From Carallia brachiata (Eukaryota; Streptophyta; Magnoliopsida; Malpighiales; Rhizophoraceae): a stretch of DNA of 64,000 bases. This document shows, piece after piece, positions 22,281-34,723 of the stretch. The notes under the pieces are model-generated. The model searched no databases. It worked only from the letters and a program-made list of their open reading frames with translations, and was not told the origin of the DNA. A program made the translations under genes and the position numbers. Positions within the stretch are counted from its first letter, which is position 1. Each line of letters opens with the position of its first letter. The DNA is taken from contig JADCRB010000019.1 of assembly GCA_021464245.1 (NCBI GenBank), positions 1,612,001 to 1,676,000 of the forward strand. Reading direction: 5' to 3'.

Positions 22281-22950
22281 GCAATAGGCAATACTCAAAC
22301 CATATGGAATGCTGTGTCATTTTTTTTCTTAATCTTTATTATTATTAATTTTTGGTTGTGCGCGCACTATTCCAAAGTCATTTAGATCTTATAAATCTCG
22401 TATTTTCATATTTATTTGGAATTTTAAAATCTCGATTTTGGAAATATCCAAATATGGTATTGTGGCATTAGAGCTATAAGGTTCCCATCCAAAAAGAAAA
22501 ACTAAGTGCTGAGATTTCGTTCGAAATTGATCTTAAAGGTTGTGTGTCGTCAATGTCATGCAAAGTTTCTAATTTTAAAGAGAACCACCACCTGACAATA
22601 CTTTACGAATTACACATGAGAGGCCCGTAAAAGTAGCTTCAACAAATTTTTAAGTTCCATAAAAATCCGTTCCTTCTTACTCGATCACTATAATGTCCTT
22701 GCACAACCCTATTCTGCGCCAGCACAGGCTCGTTAAGTGAAGCCAAATAGCTTTTCCATAAATTAGGAATAGAAAAAAATAAAAAAAATATATCTTTTTT
22801 ATATTTAAAAGAGAAGAATGTGAGGATGGAAGACCAGATTTATTTTCTTTTTTTTTTTTTTTGAAAAAGAGTGGAAAGTAAGTGAGAAGAAAATAATATG
22901 ATTGAAAATCCAAAATTTATCCTTAAAAACAAAAAAAAAATAGTAGTACA

Positions 22951-22984
<34 letters not shown>

Positions 22985-23499
22985 TTGGTTGACGTGGAAG
23001 CCAGGCCTATAACCCAAAAGATAGTAGTAGTATTAACATTAGGCCTTTTTTTTTGTCTCTTTGCATTTTTTATTAATAACTCTTTCTCCATTAGAAAAAA
23101 AAAAATGAAAACAAGAATTGACAGATTTTGAATAGAAAAAAAAAATGGCGCTATGCGGCACCATTGATGATAGCGAGGGCAAAAACGTATTACACAAGTA
23201 GAGTTCACTTGTGAGGAAAACTAAAAGCTAGAACTAAATAGTCTTTTAGATACTAAGCTAGAGGAACTAAATGCATTCCCCTCATTATTGGAAGTCATGA
23301 TTTTGTGAGTGGGAAAAAGATTTTGAAAATTCCTTCCCCCACCTATTTCCGCAACATAAATACAATTTTGTTTTATGAAAATAATGGAGAAGAAGAAGAA
23401 ACTAGAAATATGGGAAATACTAAGAATAATAAACTTAGGTACCAAAGCTATCTCTAGGAATTGCCACACCTATTAAGCCAGCTTGGAGCAGCATGGTCA
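22281..23499. other. LTPG 3' flank and intergenic low-complexity DNA
   Basis: The LTPG 3' UTR should lie just after 22280. Beyond it are long A and T runs (22847-22862, 22968-22986, 23096-23105) and a TA stretch at 22951-22966. The open frames across them are Lys/Phe/Ile runs from these tracts. No gene recognised. Confidence 0.45.
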
Positions 23500-23990
23500 T
23501 GCCTAAAGGTGAGTTGTCTCATGTATGAATAGGATCACTAACAGAAGCTCCCAAATTAGTCAAATAAGCAGCACAAAAGTTCCATTCCCTGAGAATGTGT
23601 TGCAGATGAACTTTCCATGAGCGTCAAAATAGGAAAAGACAATCCGCTAAACGAATATTAGAAATCTGTTTTCCAACCACTCTTTGTAATCATATAAAGA
23701 CCAAGTATTGAGTCAAACTCAACTACAATATGCCAAACCTTTGTCCCAAGCAATTTTTAGAGCAAAATATAATGCCACAAGCTCTACTCCAATTGCCATA
23801 GTGGCGCCACAAAATCCAAAATATCAAAAATTCATCGGCCATTAGCATTGCGAGCTAAGCCCCAATTCCCACTAGGCCAAGGACCCCTTTGCGCATCCAT
23901 CAACATTAATTTTGATAAACATATTATTAGGTGGCTGGCAGCTGATAAGGATTGCAGCAAAAGGTTTTTTTCTCCCCACAGAAGTGCATT
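23500..23990 (-). pseudogene. RNase H-type domain relic (non-LTR retrotransposon or RVT_3 gene)
   Basis: The minus strand in broken frames gives the start of a plant RNase H (RVT_3) domain: Pro-Pro-x-x-x-x-Phe-Ile-Lys-Ile-Asn-Val-Asp-Gly-Cys near 23945-23880. It is followed by Gly-Leu-Ala-Arg-Asn-Ala-x-Gly, a Glu-Leu-Val-Ala-Leu-Tyr-Phe-Ala-Leu-Lys-Ile-Ala block near 23790-23750, and a Gly-Asn-Gly-Thr-like tail. The catalytic Asp (Val-Asp-Gly) and Glu (Val-Glu-Leu) positions are present, but stops interrupt the frame several times. Such domains end LINE ORF2 proteins and also occur as stand-alone transposon-derived genes. No reverse transcriptase was seen beside it. Confidence 0.6.
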
Positions 23991-24890
23991 CAATCGTTTC
24001 AAAAACTCATGACTCGTGAATGTCTTTTGCGGGCCTCCAAATGACCATGATTACATCCAATGATGTCTGAATTTTTGCACTAAATAGGCTTTATTAGACA
24101 AGAATTGACAAAGAATCGGAGGCCCTTGGCCACAGGGGGCCATATGCCCCTATCTCTCTTCTTCCACTCCCTTTTCGTCAAGAGGGAGAAGGTGGGAGAG
24201 TATGGCCCCTTATAGCTGAGGGCCTCTGGCTCCCACTCCTTTTTGGTTATTACTATTCTTTTGCGAAAATTAGAGGGTCGAGATAGTAACAACTTGAACC
24301 AACATAAATACATAATTCAAACAAGAGAAAATTCATTTTTTTCTACGACTTTTCTCTGTTTCGGACTTTTTTTTCTATAAAACAGTTTCAAAATTAGGAT
24401 AAATTATTCACACTATGTATATTCGAAATTACAAAAAAAATGTAATTTTGTTAAATGCCATAACTAAAACATCATTCATCTATCCGTCTGTCATTATTAA
24501 AAGTTGAAATTTATTGCAAAAGTGCCATGAAAAATATATTAGAGTGCTAAAATGCCCTCATTGCCAACTGAAAAAAAATGACCAAAAGTGGGTTACACTG
24601 TTGTCCTGATGTTGGTGCTATGGCTAATTCTGTTGGGCAAACAAGCAACAACAAAAAAAAGAAAAAAAAGGAAAAAGGAGCTACTAGTTGCGCTTCCAGC
24701 TTGTCAGTTAATGAAAATGCATGATTTGTGGAACCACACAGCCACTTTGCCTAGGTTGCAAACCCTGTTGCTTAGGCAACTGTGTCTTTCTCCCTGGCTC
24801 TAGCTTGTTCTCTGCCAATTGCAAATTCACTTTTCAATAAGAAAATAACTCTTCTGGCTATTAAGAAGCCTAAAAAAATCAATTTGAAGA
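23991..24890. other. Intergenic region
   Basis: A GC-richer stretch at 24100-24300 with GGCCC motifs has open frames on the minus strand but no recognised protein; it could be part of the retroelement relic to its left. Near 24590-24800 a short plus frame is hydrophobic then Lys-rich and not conserved as far as I can tell. Confidence 0.35.
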
Positions 24891-24899
24891 AAACAAAAA

Positions 24900-25446
24900 G
24901 GTTAAATCCATTTTACCCCCTGTAATTTAGTTGTTTTGCGTGTTATCTCTCTATAGTTTTAATTTAAGAATTAAATTTTTCTATAACTTTCAATTTTGGT
25001 AATTAACTTCTTTAACAGTAATTTCTTAAATCTATAAATAAAAATTGATTAAAATTATATTATTTTGTAATTATTATTTTTTTAATCAAAAAATATATCA
25101 TATATTTCTCAAATTAAATTTTAGTATATAATTTAACTGTATTTTATATTATTTTTTTACAATTTTTTTTTATTTTTAGTGTATTGTGCATATTAATATA
25201 AAGGTGTTTAAAAAGTATTCATGACAGTATTCATAATTAACATTTATGTGAAATATAATGAAATGCTTACTATCATAAAATAACGTAATTATAACTAATT
25301 TCTGTTAATAAATTTAAGAAATTATTACTAAGGGATTTGATTGTCAAAATTAAAAACGAAAGAGAGTTTAATTCCTAAATTAAAATCACAAATTGTAACA
25401 TACAAAACAATTAAACCATAAAAAAAAAATAAAATGCATTTAATCT
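24900..25446. mobile_element. Long-inverted-repeat (Mutator-like) MITE, copy 1
   Basis: 547 bases flanked by an exact 9-bp repeat, AAACAAAAA, at 24891-24899 and 25447-25455. The left end GGTTAAATCCATTTTA mirrors the right end read in reverse (AGATTAAATGCATTTTA). The inverted similarity continues for roughly 180 bases per arm (TTTAGTTGTTTTGCGTGTTA against TTTAATTGTTTTGTATGTTA), so the element could fold back on itself. A 9-bp duplication with long arms points to Mutator-like elements. No coding capacity. A second copy lies at 57379-57914. Confidence 0.75.
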
Positions 25447-25455
25447 AAACAAAAA

Positions 25456-28199
25456 CGAAGGATCCAACGTTATCAATAGACACAACCCAAAAAATAATAA
25501 TAATAAATAAAGGTGGAGGTCCGTGTTGCGTTATCACTAACGTTGACTCTTATTATTAATTAATTGATTAATTAATTAAAAATATCTTATAGTTGGTCTT
25601 TATTTACAAACAAAAAATAAATATCTTGCGCAAGTGTCCCAAGTTGTGGGGGCTCTAACTTGTTGCCTATCCGTTTCAAATTTAGACTTTTAAACATGAA
25701 GACAAATGGAAAATATTTAAAAGAAAAGTTAAATCTGAAAAGAGGGCAGAATTCTTGAAATTTTAAATTTCAGATAAGTTATCATAGTTAATAAATTTAG
25801 TTTAGGAGAAGGCAGGCCTAATTGGAGTAATAGGATAAGTGTTTCTCGACACATCAATTGGGAGTTTAAATTTTCACTTGATCCACATATTTTCTTCCCC
25901 CAAAATCTAATTATGGGCTCTTCAGCCCCTAAGTTGCATACTAAAACAAAAAAAAAAAATTAAACTCAGTTGAGGGGAATTAAGTTTTTGATTAATTATT
26001 TTTAGTAATAAAATATTTTAATATAAAATTTTAATTTACCAAATTATTTTTTTCATAAGAATTCTACTGTATGGTTGTACTTTAATAAATAGTATTAAAG
26101 TAATTATCTAACAATTTATCTATTTTTTTTATTAAATTTAATCATCCAACAACTTATATAACTTTAATTATATTTTTATATTACCTAAAAAAATCTCGCT
26201 AAATATTTTATTTCTTTAATAACAAATTTTTGCGTACATCAAACTATTCCATTCACATATATCCCCTAAAAGCCTAAAAGAAATTCGAAATCACCCCTCT
26301 TTGACGTTAGCATGAAGAATCCAACTATAGCGCTACATTACGTCTGTTCATGGCCCGAAGTCCCGTTTTTCTTGACTTAACTTAGGAATGTGCAGATCGA
26401 ACTCAAGATTTCTTATCCACAAATTGTGAGCTATTATGCTAATAATAATTGCCCTTTCTCCTTTTTATCATGTGATGTATTTTTCTTGACATAAGTAGAG
26501 TTACATATCAGTTCAAGTCGAGTTAAGTTTCGTCGTGTCCAAACGATTAACTCATTTATTAAATGAGCTTAAAAATAAAGTTTAGTGTCAGTGTTGTTTA
26601 CAATGAATTGAATTCGAATTGATCATACTGTTATTAAACGAAGTCTTTGAGCTTTCAACGAACGTGTCATTTAATTTTATAATATTAAAAAAATAATTTA
26701 AATTAAAAAATTACTGTTATGTATAAAATTAAAATGACAATAATTATTTATTATAATAAACTAACCAATAAAAAATAAAAATTTAAGTTTAATGCATAAA
26801 TGTAAATGTGTCTAACATATAATTTTAAAAATAAGTCTAATAAACTTATTTTTATGATATAATAAAAGAGTTTTTTTTTATATTTTAATTAAAATTTTCA
26901 CGAACTTAATAAGATTAAGTTTATATCATATTTAACTCATTTACTAAACGAGATTGAGATATCCCTTGTATATATAAATAAACAAACTTGAGTAAACTTT
27001 TATCGAAACGTACCATTAAATTTTTAAGGGAGGTATTGATTTGCGAACTATTTTATACATGAATATAAGAGGTAAGTAAAATAGTTCCTATTATAATCGC
27101 TCTCTATCGTTAATTAATTCTAATTATACATGAAACGATTATAAATTTGTAATTAATTAATAGTCAATGATGGTGACTCTGTCACTGCCTCATAAGGATT
27201 TTCCGACGCCTGTCAGTTGAGCGTCGCTTTCACCTTTAGGACAAAGAGTGTATAAATCCATTGACTGAATAATCAGACGCAAGCCAGCTGGAGCTCTCCC
27301 ATAATAAACTACTCAAAATTTTGAAATAGACATTTATCAGATAAAATCAATCTAACAATTTGTGTAAAAAAAAATTGACAATGACGGTGACATCAAGGGA
27401 ATTCAATTTTTATGTATATTATTAGAGTTAATATCACAGTTATTATACCTATTTTTTTCTTTTGAGCAATACCTATTTAATATCTTATCATACATCTTAT
27501 CATAATATTTTTTTATGTATTCTATCAATTTTTTTTCAAAAAATTAGATTTCATAAAGATAAATATATCTTTTTTTTACTCTTTTCAAGCCTATTTTTTC
27601 CGTCAATTATTTATTTGAATAGTTTTTAAAAAATATTTGGTACTTTCTTTATTTAATTCTAAAATAACAACAAATATGAATTATAAAATAATTAAATTTA
27701 TAAAAAAATTATTAATAATAAAATATAATTGAATAAAATACTATTGTTGCTTGTTGGTTTTTAAAAAAAAAATTGTTATTTATTATTATCCATTTCAAAT
27801 CATGCAATGAAACCCATATTTTTATTTTTTTTATCCTTCCTAAATTACTTTTAATTTGTCTTCTTTCCCGCATTATCGGAGTCTTTAATTTGAGTGCTTC
27901 ACGTAATGTGCTCACGATGTCACGACAAATTGTGTGTAATGGACGTCCAAATTCTGTGGTAACGAAGAAAATCAGTCGGGACGAGGACAACCTTGCTTTT
28001 TTGTGTTTTTGTTTTTTTTTTATTGGACCAACAGCTCTGTCTATGGTGGATCTCAATCTTCTTAATCAAGGTTCGAATAACGCTTTCCTGGTACTCTCCT
28101 TCTTACACTCTTACATGGGTTTTGTTCGAAAAACGTTACTAATGTCAGAGATTGCTTACCATTTGGGATTGCTTCTTCCTTTACCACTTTCCTAGAGGG
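25456..28199. other. AT-rich intergenic region
   Basis: No gene recognised. Bases about 26485-27010 contain CGAGTTAAGTTTCGTCG, AACGAGATTGAG and related motifs of the degenerate hAT-like family that also occurs at 38747-39478, but ends could not be fixed. A plus-strand frame at 27773-28195 has no recognisable domain; its right half (27900-28195) is less AT-rich and may be the promoter or first leader exon of the transporter gene. Confidence 0.35.
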
Positions 28200-29363
28200 T
28201 TTGTTCAATTTTTTTTTTTTTTTCTTGTGGTTTTTGTACATGAGTTCCGATGTTGTCTTTGATGGGTTGTTGACTTTTCTGGGTTTTCATTGCTGGATAT
28301 TTTTGCGGTTGAATTTTTGCGGAATTATTGCATGCTCTGCTTTGTTAGTTTTGTTACTTGATTCGTAGATTGAGATAGTTTCAGGAAAAAAAAAAAAAAA
28401 ATAAAAGAAACAAAAGGAAAGGGAAGCAAATGGGTTTTGGGATGAAGTTGCCTTAAAGAGGTTGTTTTGTGTCTCTGGTGGTTGGAGGAAGTTGACCAAC
28501 TAAACTGCAGTGCATAAAAAGATAAAAGAGCATTTTGTGTAAAAAAAACAAAAAAAAGGATTGAGCAATTGAAAACTTCAATGTGTGGAAAGAAAAGAGT
28601 CATATGTGTCTTGTGATTCAGCAGTTTTGTGGTGTTTACTAGGAATATTGAAGCTGAGTTGAATTACTTAGCCCGCGGGATTAAGGTTTTGTTGTTGTTG
28701 TTGTTTGTCAAGTGAACAAAGGCAGGGGTCATGGGGTTCCTCAGACAACTAGACTGCTTTTGTCTGTTGAAATGCCAATAAGCTGTAGGAAGTGAGGATC
28801 TCATAATTTGGTTGTGTATTTTGGAAAAATGAAAAAGAATCTGATCTCTGGTGCTGAGAACGTTTTTAATTCAGAAGGGAGTGGTTGCTGGTCCAATGAA
28901 TTTAAGTGGGTAGAAAGCTAATTTTAAGGAAACATTTCAGGGCAATCCTTGTGATTTATGCTTACTTTTGCAATGTGCAAAGATAGAAGTTCAAGGCTAT
29001 GATAGATAGGTGCCACCCTTCACACACTCACATTTGATTTTTAAGAATTTTTGGACTTGAAGGTAGATATTCACAAGAGGTGGGTATTGGGCTTGACAGC
29101 TGGAGGAAATAATTGGCTTTTCTTTCTTGCCACCTTCCTTTATTTCTCAATTATTTGGGTTTCTAGTAAAGTTTTGATCAGTGTGATTCTTTGATGTGTA
29201 ACTGGTGCTGGGACGTGATTCTATCTGCTTACTACTAACTTGAAACAAGCATAACTTGTAGCTCTCTAAAAAACTTCAATCTGTACATTGCAGGTTCTGG
29301 CAGTTTCAAAATTACACTTCTGGAAATATCCAAAGTGGTTGAGACCTAGTCTCGTACATTGTA
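28200..29363 (+). other. Probable 5' leader with intron of the MFSD12-like gene
   Basis: Less AT-rich DNA without a coding frame. A good 3' splice site (ATTGCAG, ending at 29293) precedes a 70-base segment leading to the start codon, as expected for a leader intron. The donor is not identified. An A/GGAAA-rich run sits at 28384-28420. Confidence 0.4.
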
Positions 29364-32300
29364 ATGGGTGATTTTCTTGGTGATGACGATTTATTCCCTA
29401 AGCCTGTTGGAAGATTGTCTGTTTTCTATTATGGTGTGGGCCACATGCTAAATGATATCACTTCTGCCTGCTGGTTTACTTACCTCTATTGTTCTTGACA
29501 GATATTGGACTGTCCCCAAGGTACATATACATTCTATGGTCAGGAGTTTGTTTGGCTGCACAACGTCTGTGTTTTTTTTTTTTTGGTCTTGATACCTGAC
29601 TTTATATGTTTGTTTCCAGTTCTTTGTCTTTCTCTATTTTTCTTTTTGTGGTTTTCTCTGGTGTTCAAAATGAAGAAACCACTTGATTACAAAGACTATT
29701 AGGGAGCACTTTCTTCTGGTGTGTAGCACTAGAACTAGAGGTTGATTCCTTCACTTTGTCAATTTTTGTTCATTTATATAGAATGCACCAAAAATAATGA
29801 TCAATTCCCTGTTTTAATAGAGCAAGACTTTATCAAGTGGTTTTTCTGCATTGGCATGCAAAATGTCCTTTAATGAGTATTTAAATGGTCCTGACATGAT
29901 ACTTTTATTTTAATTTTATGAAACATAAATCAAGTCGTTAAGCGTTAAAATTGTGTAAAATGTTTACCTTTTCATTTAGATGTTATGCCCACCTATTCAT
30001 GAATTATAGCATTCATGGTATAATGAATTCTCGGTCTATGTCTTCTATGCAATAGCATATGGGTGTTTACACTTGTTTTAGCAAAGAATGTCAACATTGA
30101 GAGAGACAATGAATTAATCCTCTTAGAAATTGCAGCTAATTTAGAAATTGCGGCTTAAGTCTTTCGAGGAATCATACTTTCTCGTTGTAGTCTTCGAAAA
30201 CAAAACATACACCCCAAAAGTAAAAAGTTGACGGCTGTATGGATACCCTTTGTGGGCATTAGCATCCATACCACTGTCTAATGAGCACTTCCTTCCATTG
30301 TATTTAATCTATTTTGCAGGGATGCTGCTACAGTTATGCTTTCAGGTCAGATAGCTGATGGATTTGCTACCATATTTGCTGGCGAACTGGTACTGGAAAC
30401 TTTAAATTCTCTAACACATAAGAAAGCGAAAATATTAATATCCTGTTTTTCTAGTCCATTATTTTCTTCACTAGCTTTATATGTTGACAAAAGATACTAA
30501 AACTTGAGATTCACTTGTGTTTGAAATTGATGCTTGAAAAAAAAAATATTCTGCACGTTGCTTGTTTTTTAATACTGTCATTGATATCTGTTAATTATAT
30601 TTTCTGAAAATGGAAATCCTATGTCAATTTGTGAATTTCTGAATGATTTAACATACTTCTTTGTGCCATTTCTTACTTGGAGTAATGCTCTTTCTTTTTA
30701 TCTTTATGTACTTTAGCTAGACAGGTTTGGACATTTCAAAGTATGGCATGGTGCAGGATCTTTATTGGTTGCTGTTTCATTTTCTTCTGTATTTGGTGGT
30801 TGCTGGCCCTGTAAGCTGTTGGATACATGTTCATCAACAATAAAAACCATCTCATACAGCATCTTTGCTGCAGTCTTCAACCTGGGATGGGCTGCTACTC
30901 AAGTTTCGCACATGTAATAACCTTCATGGTCTAATATCTGCCAGTTCAAATGTGCATGTCGTCATTCTTATTCTTCAAACTAGAACTTGGGCAGAAAGAG
31001 TATGGCATTTCCATAAAATAAATTTCTGAAACTTTGTACCCATTTGCCCGAAATGGTAAAATCATAGTAGCCCGTTGTCCTGCCTTCAAAACTTTATCAG
31101 CATGACATGGCTACTACAAAGCTGGAAAGCAACCTGCTGACATTATTAGTTGTTGTTTTTTGGAGGTCTATGGTGAACTGCATCTCACTAAATTCAACAA
31201 GCAGGGTGGTAATGACAAGCTGTCGGAATGCTTTTGCAATGGTAAAATCTTTTATTGCCATTTTTTTTATTGGTTTGTTCCAAATACTCCTCTTCCAGCA
31301 TCATTGAACTCTGAGATTATTCTTCTTACGGGTTGAAATGTTTTATAGGTTGCCAATCTTACCTTATATGCGATTGCTTTAGTAGTGTTCAATGTCAGTG
31401 AAGCTGGAACACGTGCTGATATTGAAAATCAGGTACAAGTTTTCTTTGGATGTAGTTATCAATATGATTGTAACAAGTTTAATTTGTGTCTGTCTTTGTA
31501 CTGGCATCAATGAGCAGTATCGTTGGATTGCTTACTTGTCAATTGCTATTGGTTGCTGCTTTGTGGGGATATTTCACCTTGGAACCAAGGAACCAAGGTA
31601 CAGTAGATATCTTCATTTTTTTTCAGTTATTAAGGGTGCTCTAAATAAGTGCTTGTTACACATAATATCTCGGAATGATCTCCGAAAAAAAAAAAAGGTT
31701 GTTAACACACTGCTAGCTGAAATTGTCAATCACTTACGTAATTACTGCTACTGCTTTAGAATTAACAAATTTGGTCCTTTTTTGTAGATCAAAGATAAGT
31801 GTACATGGAAATAGTTATGCAAGGGTGCCATGGAATCACTGGTTCAGGAAGGTTCTGTACTATCAAGTTGGTCTTGTGTATGTGCTTACCAGACTTGTAC
31901 AAAATGTTTCACAGGTCAGCACACATCTCCTCTCTTGCATATAGGCTTTTTCTCTTTTCAGTCTATTTTTTATCATGCAACTGTAGGTTGAATGCTTTGT
32001 TTTTATTCATTGTGCCATATCGAAGCTGAAAATTCTGTGGATATCTTGATCTCCAACAAAGCAATTTATTGTTCTGCATTATGAGGAAACTGTGTTCATA
32101 ATGAGTATATGATGTTTTTGCAAGAAAATGTTATTGCTTCCAGGAGAGCTAACCAAATTAACATGTTTCTCCACAGGCATACCTTGCCTATTATGTTATT
32201 GATGATCTGCGAATGACCCAATCGGCTAAAGCTTTGGTAGGTACATATCGCATTTCAGCATCCATATTTGACATTCTTATATTTGCACTTGGTCTGTTTA

Positions 32301-33891
32301 GCCTTAGGAGATGGGGGATAGTCATGTCTATGCATACACAAATCTATTTGGAAAATGTTCAATGCTGATATCTACTATGATTGATGAAACTAGGTTCCTG
32401 CAATCATCTATGTGAGCAGCTTCATCATATCCGTCATTATGCAGGTTGCCCTCATAATCTCTTCTGTTTGTAAACTATGATTTCAAATTATAGCTCCTGT
32501 GGAGAATAAGCTTTATATAATATTTTGCAGGAAATATCATGGACCGGCCATCACCTGAAACTCTACTATTCTGCTGGTGGTATCATATGGGTGTTTTGTG
32601 GCTCTATCATCCTTCTTTTACCTAGAAGCATGAATGCTTTCATGTACTTCATATCAGTATTTGTCGGCATTGGAAATGCTCTAATGATGGTATAATGTGG
32701 TCTTGATCTTATATTCTTGTTCCAATTTGATTATTTTTGGATCTTTGGTGGCAAAAATTTTCCTTATACTAAGGTCTCAAAAAATGAATGCGTCTAATAC
32801 AATGCCATTATATCTGTCAAGGACTCATTGTTGATTTTCAGATTCTATGTAATTTTATTACAATTTGGCCTGTGTCATTCTATGAATTTATGAATCCATT
32901 CTTATTTAAACTTTTTACACTAAACCTTTTTTGCTTTGCCAAAATGAATGATAGGTAACTGCAGTAAGCATGCAAAGTGTTCTGGTTGGATCAGACCTTA
33001 ATGGCTGTGCATTTGTTTATGGATCGTTGAGCTTCTTGGACAAGATGTCATGTGGGCTTGCCCTGTATGCCCTTCAGTCATTTCAAAGTAAGTTGCTTGC
33101 CTCTCCAATTTTCAGGTCTGGTCCAGTCCTCGCACTACATGAAATGTGGAGAAGTGGTAAAATAATGGTTACTTGTTGTATAGTGGCATATGTAGAGTCA
33201 TTAAACCTGGTGTCTTGCATAACTACAGAAGTAGCTTCAGTTCTTGGTGGGAGGTTGCTCGAAGATATACCTTTTACATCATATTCCCTGATATACATTG
33301 AGTTTAGATACAACTCCCAATGCATGGCAAACCAACAGTGAACATTGGTCTAGAATTCTACAGTGCCTTGAAGTGAACTTATTAATTTTCAGTAGGACTC
33401 AGATTTGATTAAGTAGTAGCCATTATATGGTTATACTCTGTATACTACACCAATGTAGATGATAGAGATATATCTTAGGTGTCCCTCTTTGAGCAGGCAA
33501 ACTTTTGATGCATGCTTCGTTTGCTGCTTCTTTGTACGACAACCCTGTGTTTTTTTTGGGGCATGAGGGAGTTGACCCTGTCCATATATGTGGAGCAGAA
33601 GACGAAAAATCACTAAAATATGCCTGAGTTCTAATGTCAAGCACTTGTGCCTCCTGAAAATGCTTTGCCAACTTTATTCCTAGTTTAAAGCAACCTAACA
33701 TGGCTAAAAAATTTAATGCAGGCACATCAGCAGATGTCGAGGATCGCCTATGCACCAGTTATATATCAATCACAAGATATGGTTTGGGTCTTGTTCCCGG
33801 GTTTTGTTCACTACTCGGTGTAGCTGTTACATACAGTATGAAACTCCATACTCCATATACCAAACCCTTGACTGAGCCTTTGTTGGAATAA
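29364..33891 (+). CDS. MFSD12-like major facilitator (GPH-type) transporter, 12 exons, frameshift in exon 1
   Basis: Exons: 29364-29520, 30320-30389, 30717-30913, 31166-31241, 31349-31432, 31518-31597, 31788-31914, 32177-32236, 32394-32444, 32531-32689, 32955-33087, 33722-33891. All junctions are GT-AG and phases agree. The product (454 residues if exon 1 were one base longer) is a multi-span membrane protein of the glycoside-pentoside-hexuronide/MFSD12 group. Visible blocks are Gly-His-Met-Leu-Asn-Asp-Ile in the first span, Asp-Arg-Phe-Gly-His-Phe-Lys-Val-Trp-His-Gly-Ala-Gly (the loop 2-3 motif), Ser-Cys-Arg-Asn-Ala-Phe, and Asp-Asp-Leu-Arg-Met-Thr-Gln. Animal MFSD12 acts in lysosomal cysteine import; the plant substrate is not known to me. 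Exon 1 lacks one base near 29485-29495, giving a stop at 29497 before the conserved Thr-Asp-Ile-Gly-Leu-Ser-Pro. Exons 2-12 are clean, so a sequence error, a recent allele or splice rescue is more likely than an old pseudogene. Confidence 0.85.
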
Positions 33892-34723
33892 TGTACAAAA
33901 GGCCTGGGTTATTCTCAATAGCTGTTAGATGTTGCTAAAGGATACAGAGGTACAACTTATAGAACATATCCTGTTCAAGTAAGGTCAGCTGTTAAAAAAA
34001 TATGTCCATGCAGCTGCTGCATTTCAGCAGTCATCAGAAAAGAGGTCGTTGACTACATCAATGAAATGAATCCACAGTACATGTAGCTACTTGGCTTTAA
34101 CGGGAATTCGAATTGGAGGACTCCTGTTCTTGAAATGACTCCAGTACCAGTGTTAGGATTATATTTTTTGTCAAAGCAAAAATTGTACCATTGTCTTCGA
34201 CTTTCATTGAAAGATGTAATAATACAATGACAATATAGAATTCTCAGGCTAGCACTTCCGTCTGGTCTAAGGGATAAAAAGAACTTTTTTTTGTACATTA
34301 TTCCATTCAATTTGAGGGATATTTTTCAGGGTGTTGTTTTTGTTAGTGTTTTGATCCAGGCTTTGCTGCCGTTTGTCCCCAATCTACGACTGGATGTGTT
34401 GTGTAGGGGTCAGTGTGTTGGAAATCGAATTAGACCAGTCGGTTAGACCATAAAAATTAGAAATTATTCGGAATCATACTTCTTTTTTCGCCAGCAAAAT
34501 TGACCCAAAAAAAAACTGAAAAAATCAGCTTGGTTTGGCGATAGACCGGTTTTAACCTTTATAATAACAAAAATTATAATTTTTAGTCAACATATATCAC
34601 ATATAAATACAAAGAGCAACAGAGAATGGAGAAAGATTTTCATCTCCTACTGCATTTTCAACAATTTCTACAGTTTCCGCATTTTTCTACATTTTTCTTC
34701 TCATTTTACTACAACTCTAAGCT
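33892..34723. other. 3' flank of the transporter gene
   Basis: The transporter 3' UTR probably extends through 33900-34300. From about 34420 the sequence changes to motifs such as AGACCAGTCGGTTAGACC and GATAGACCGGTTTTAACC, resembling degenerate transposon DNA. No gene recognised. Confidence 0.4.

Noticed and set aside
31107..33341. Several plus-strand frames inside the transporter gene, including 123 codons at 32970-33341
   Set aside because: They are exons read on into introns; the true splice sites give the conserved transporter instead.
33083..33755. Minus-strand open frames antisense to transporter exons 11-12
   Set aside because: No start context or family match; shadows of the coding strand and intron.
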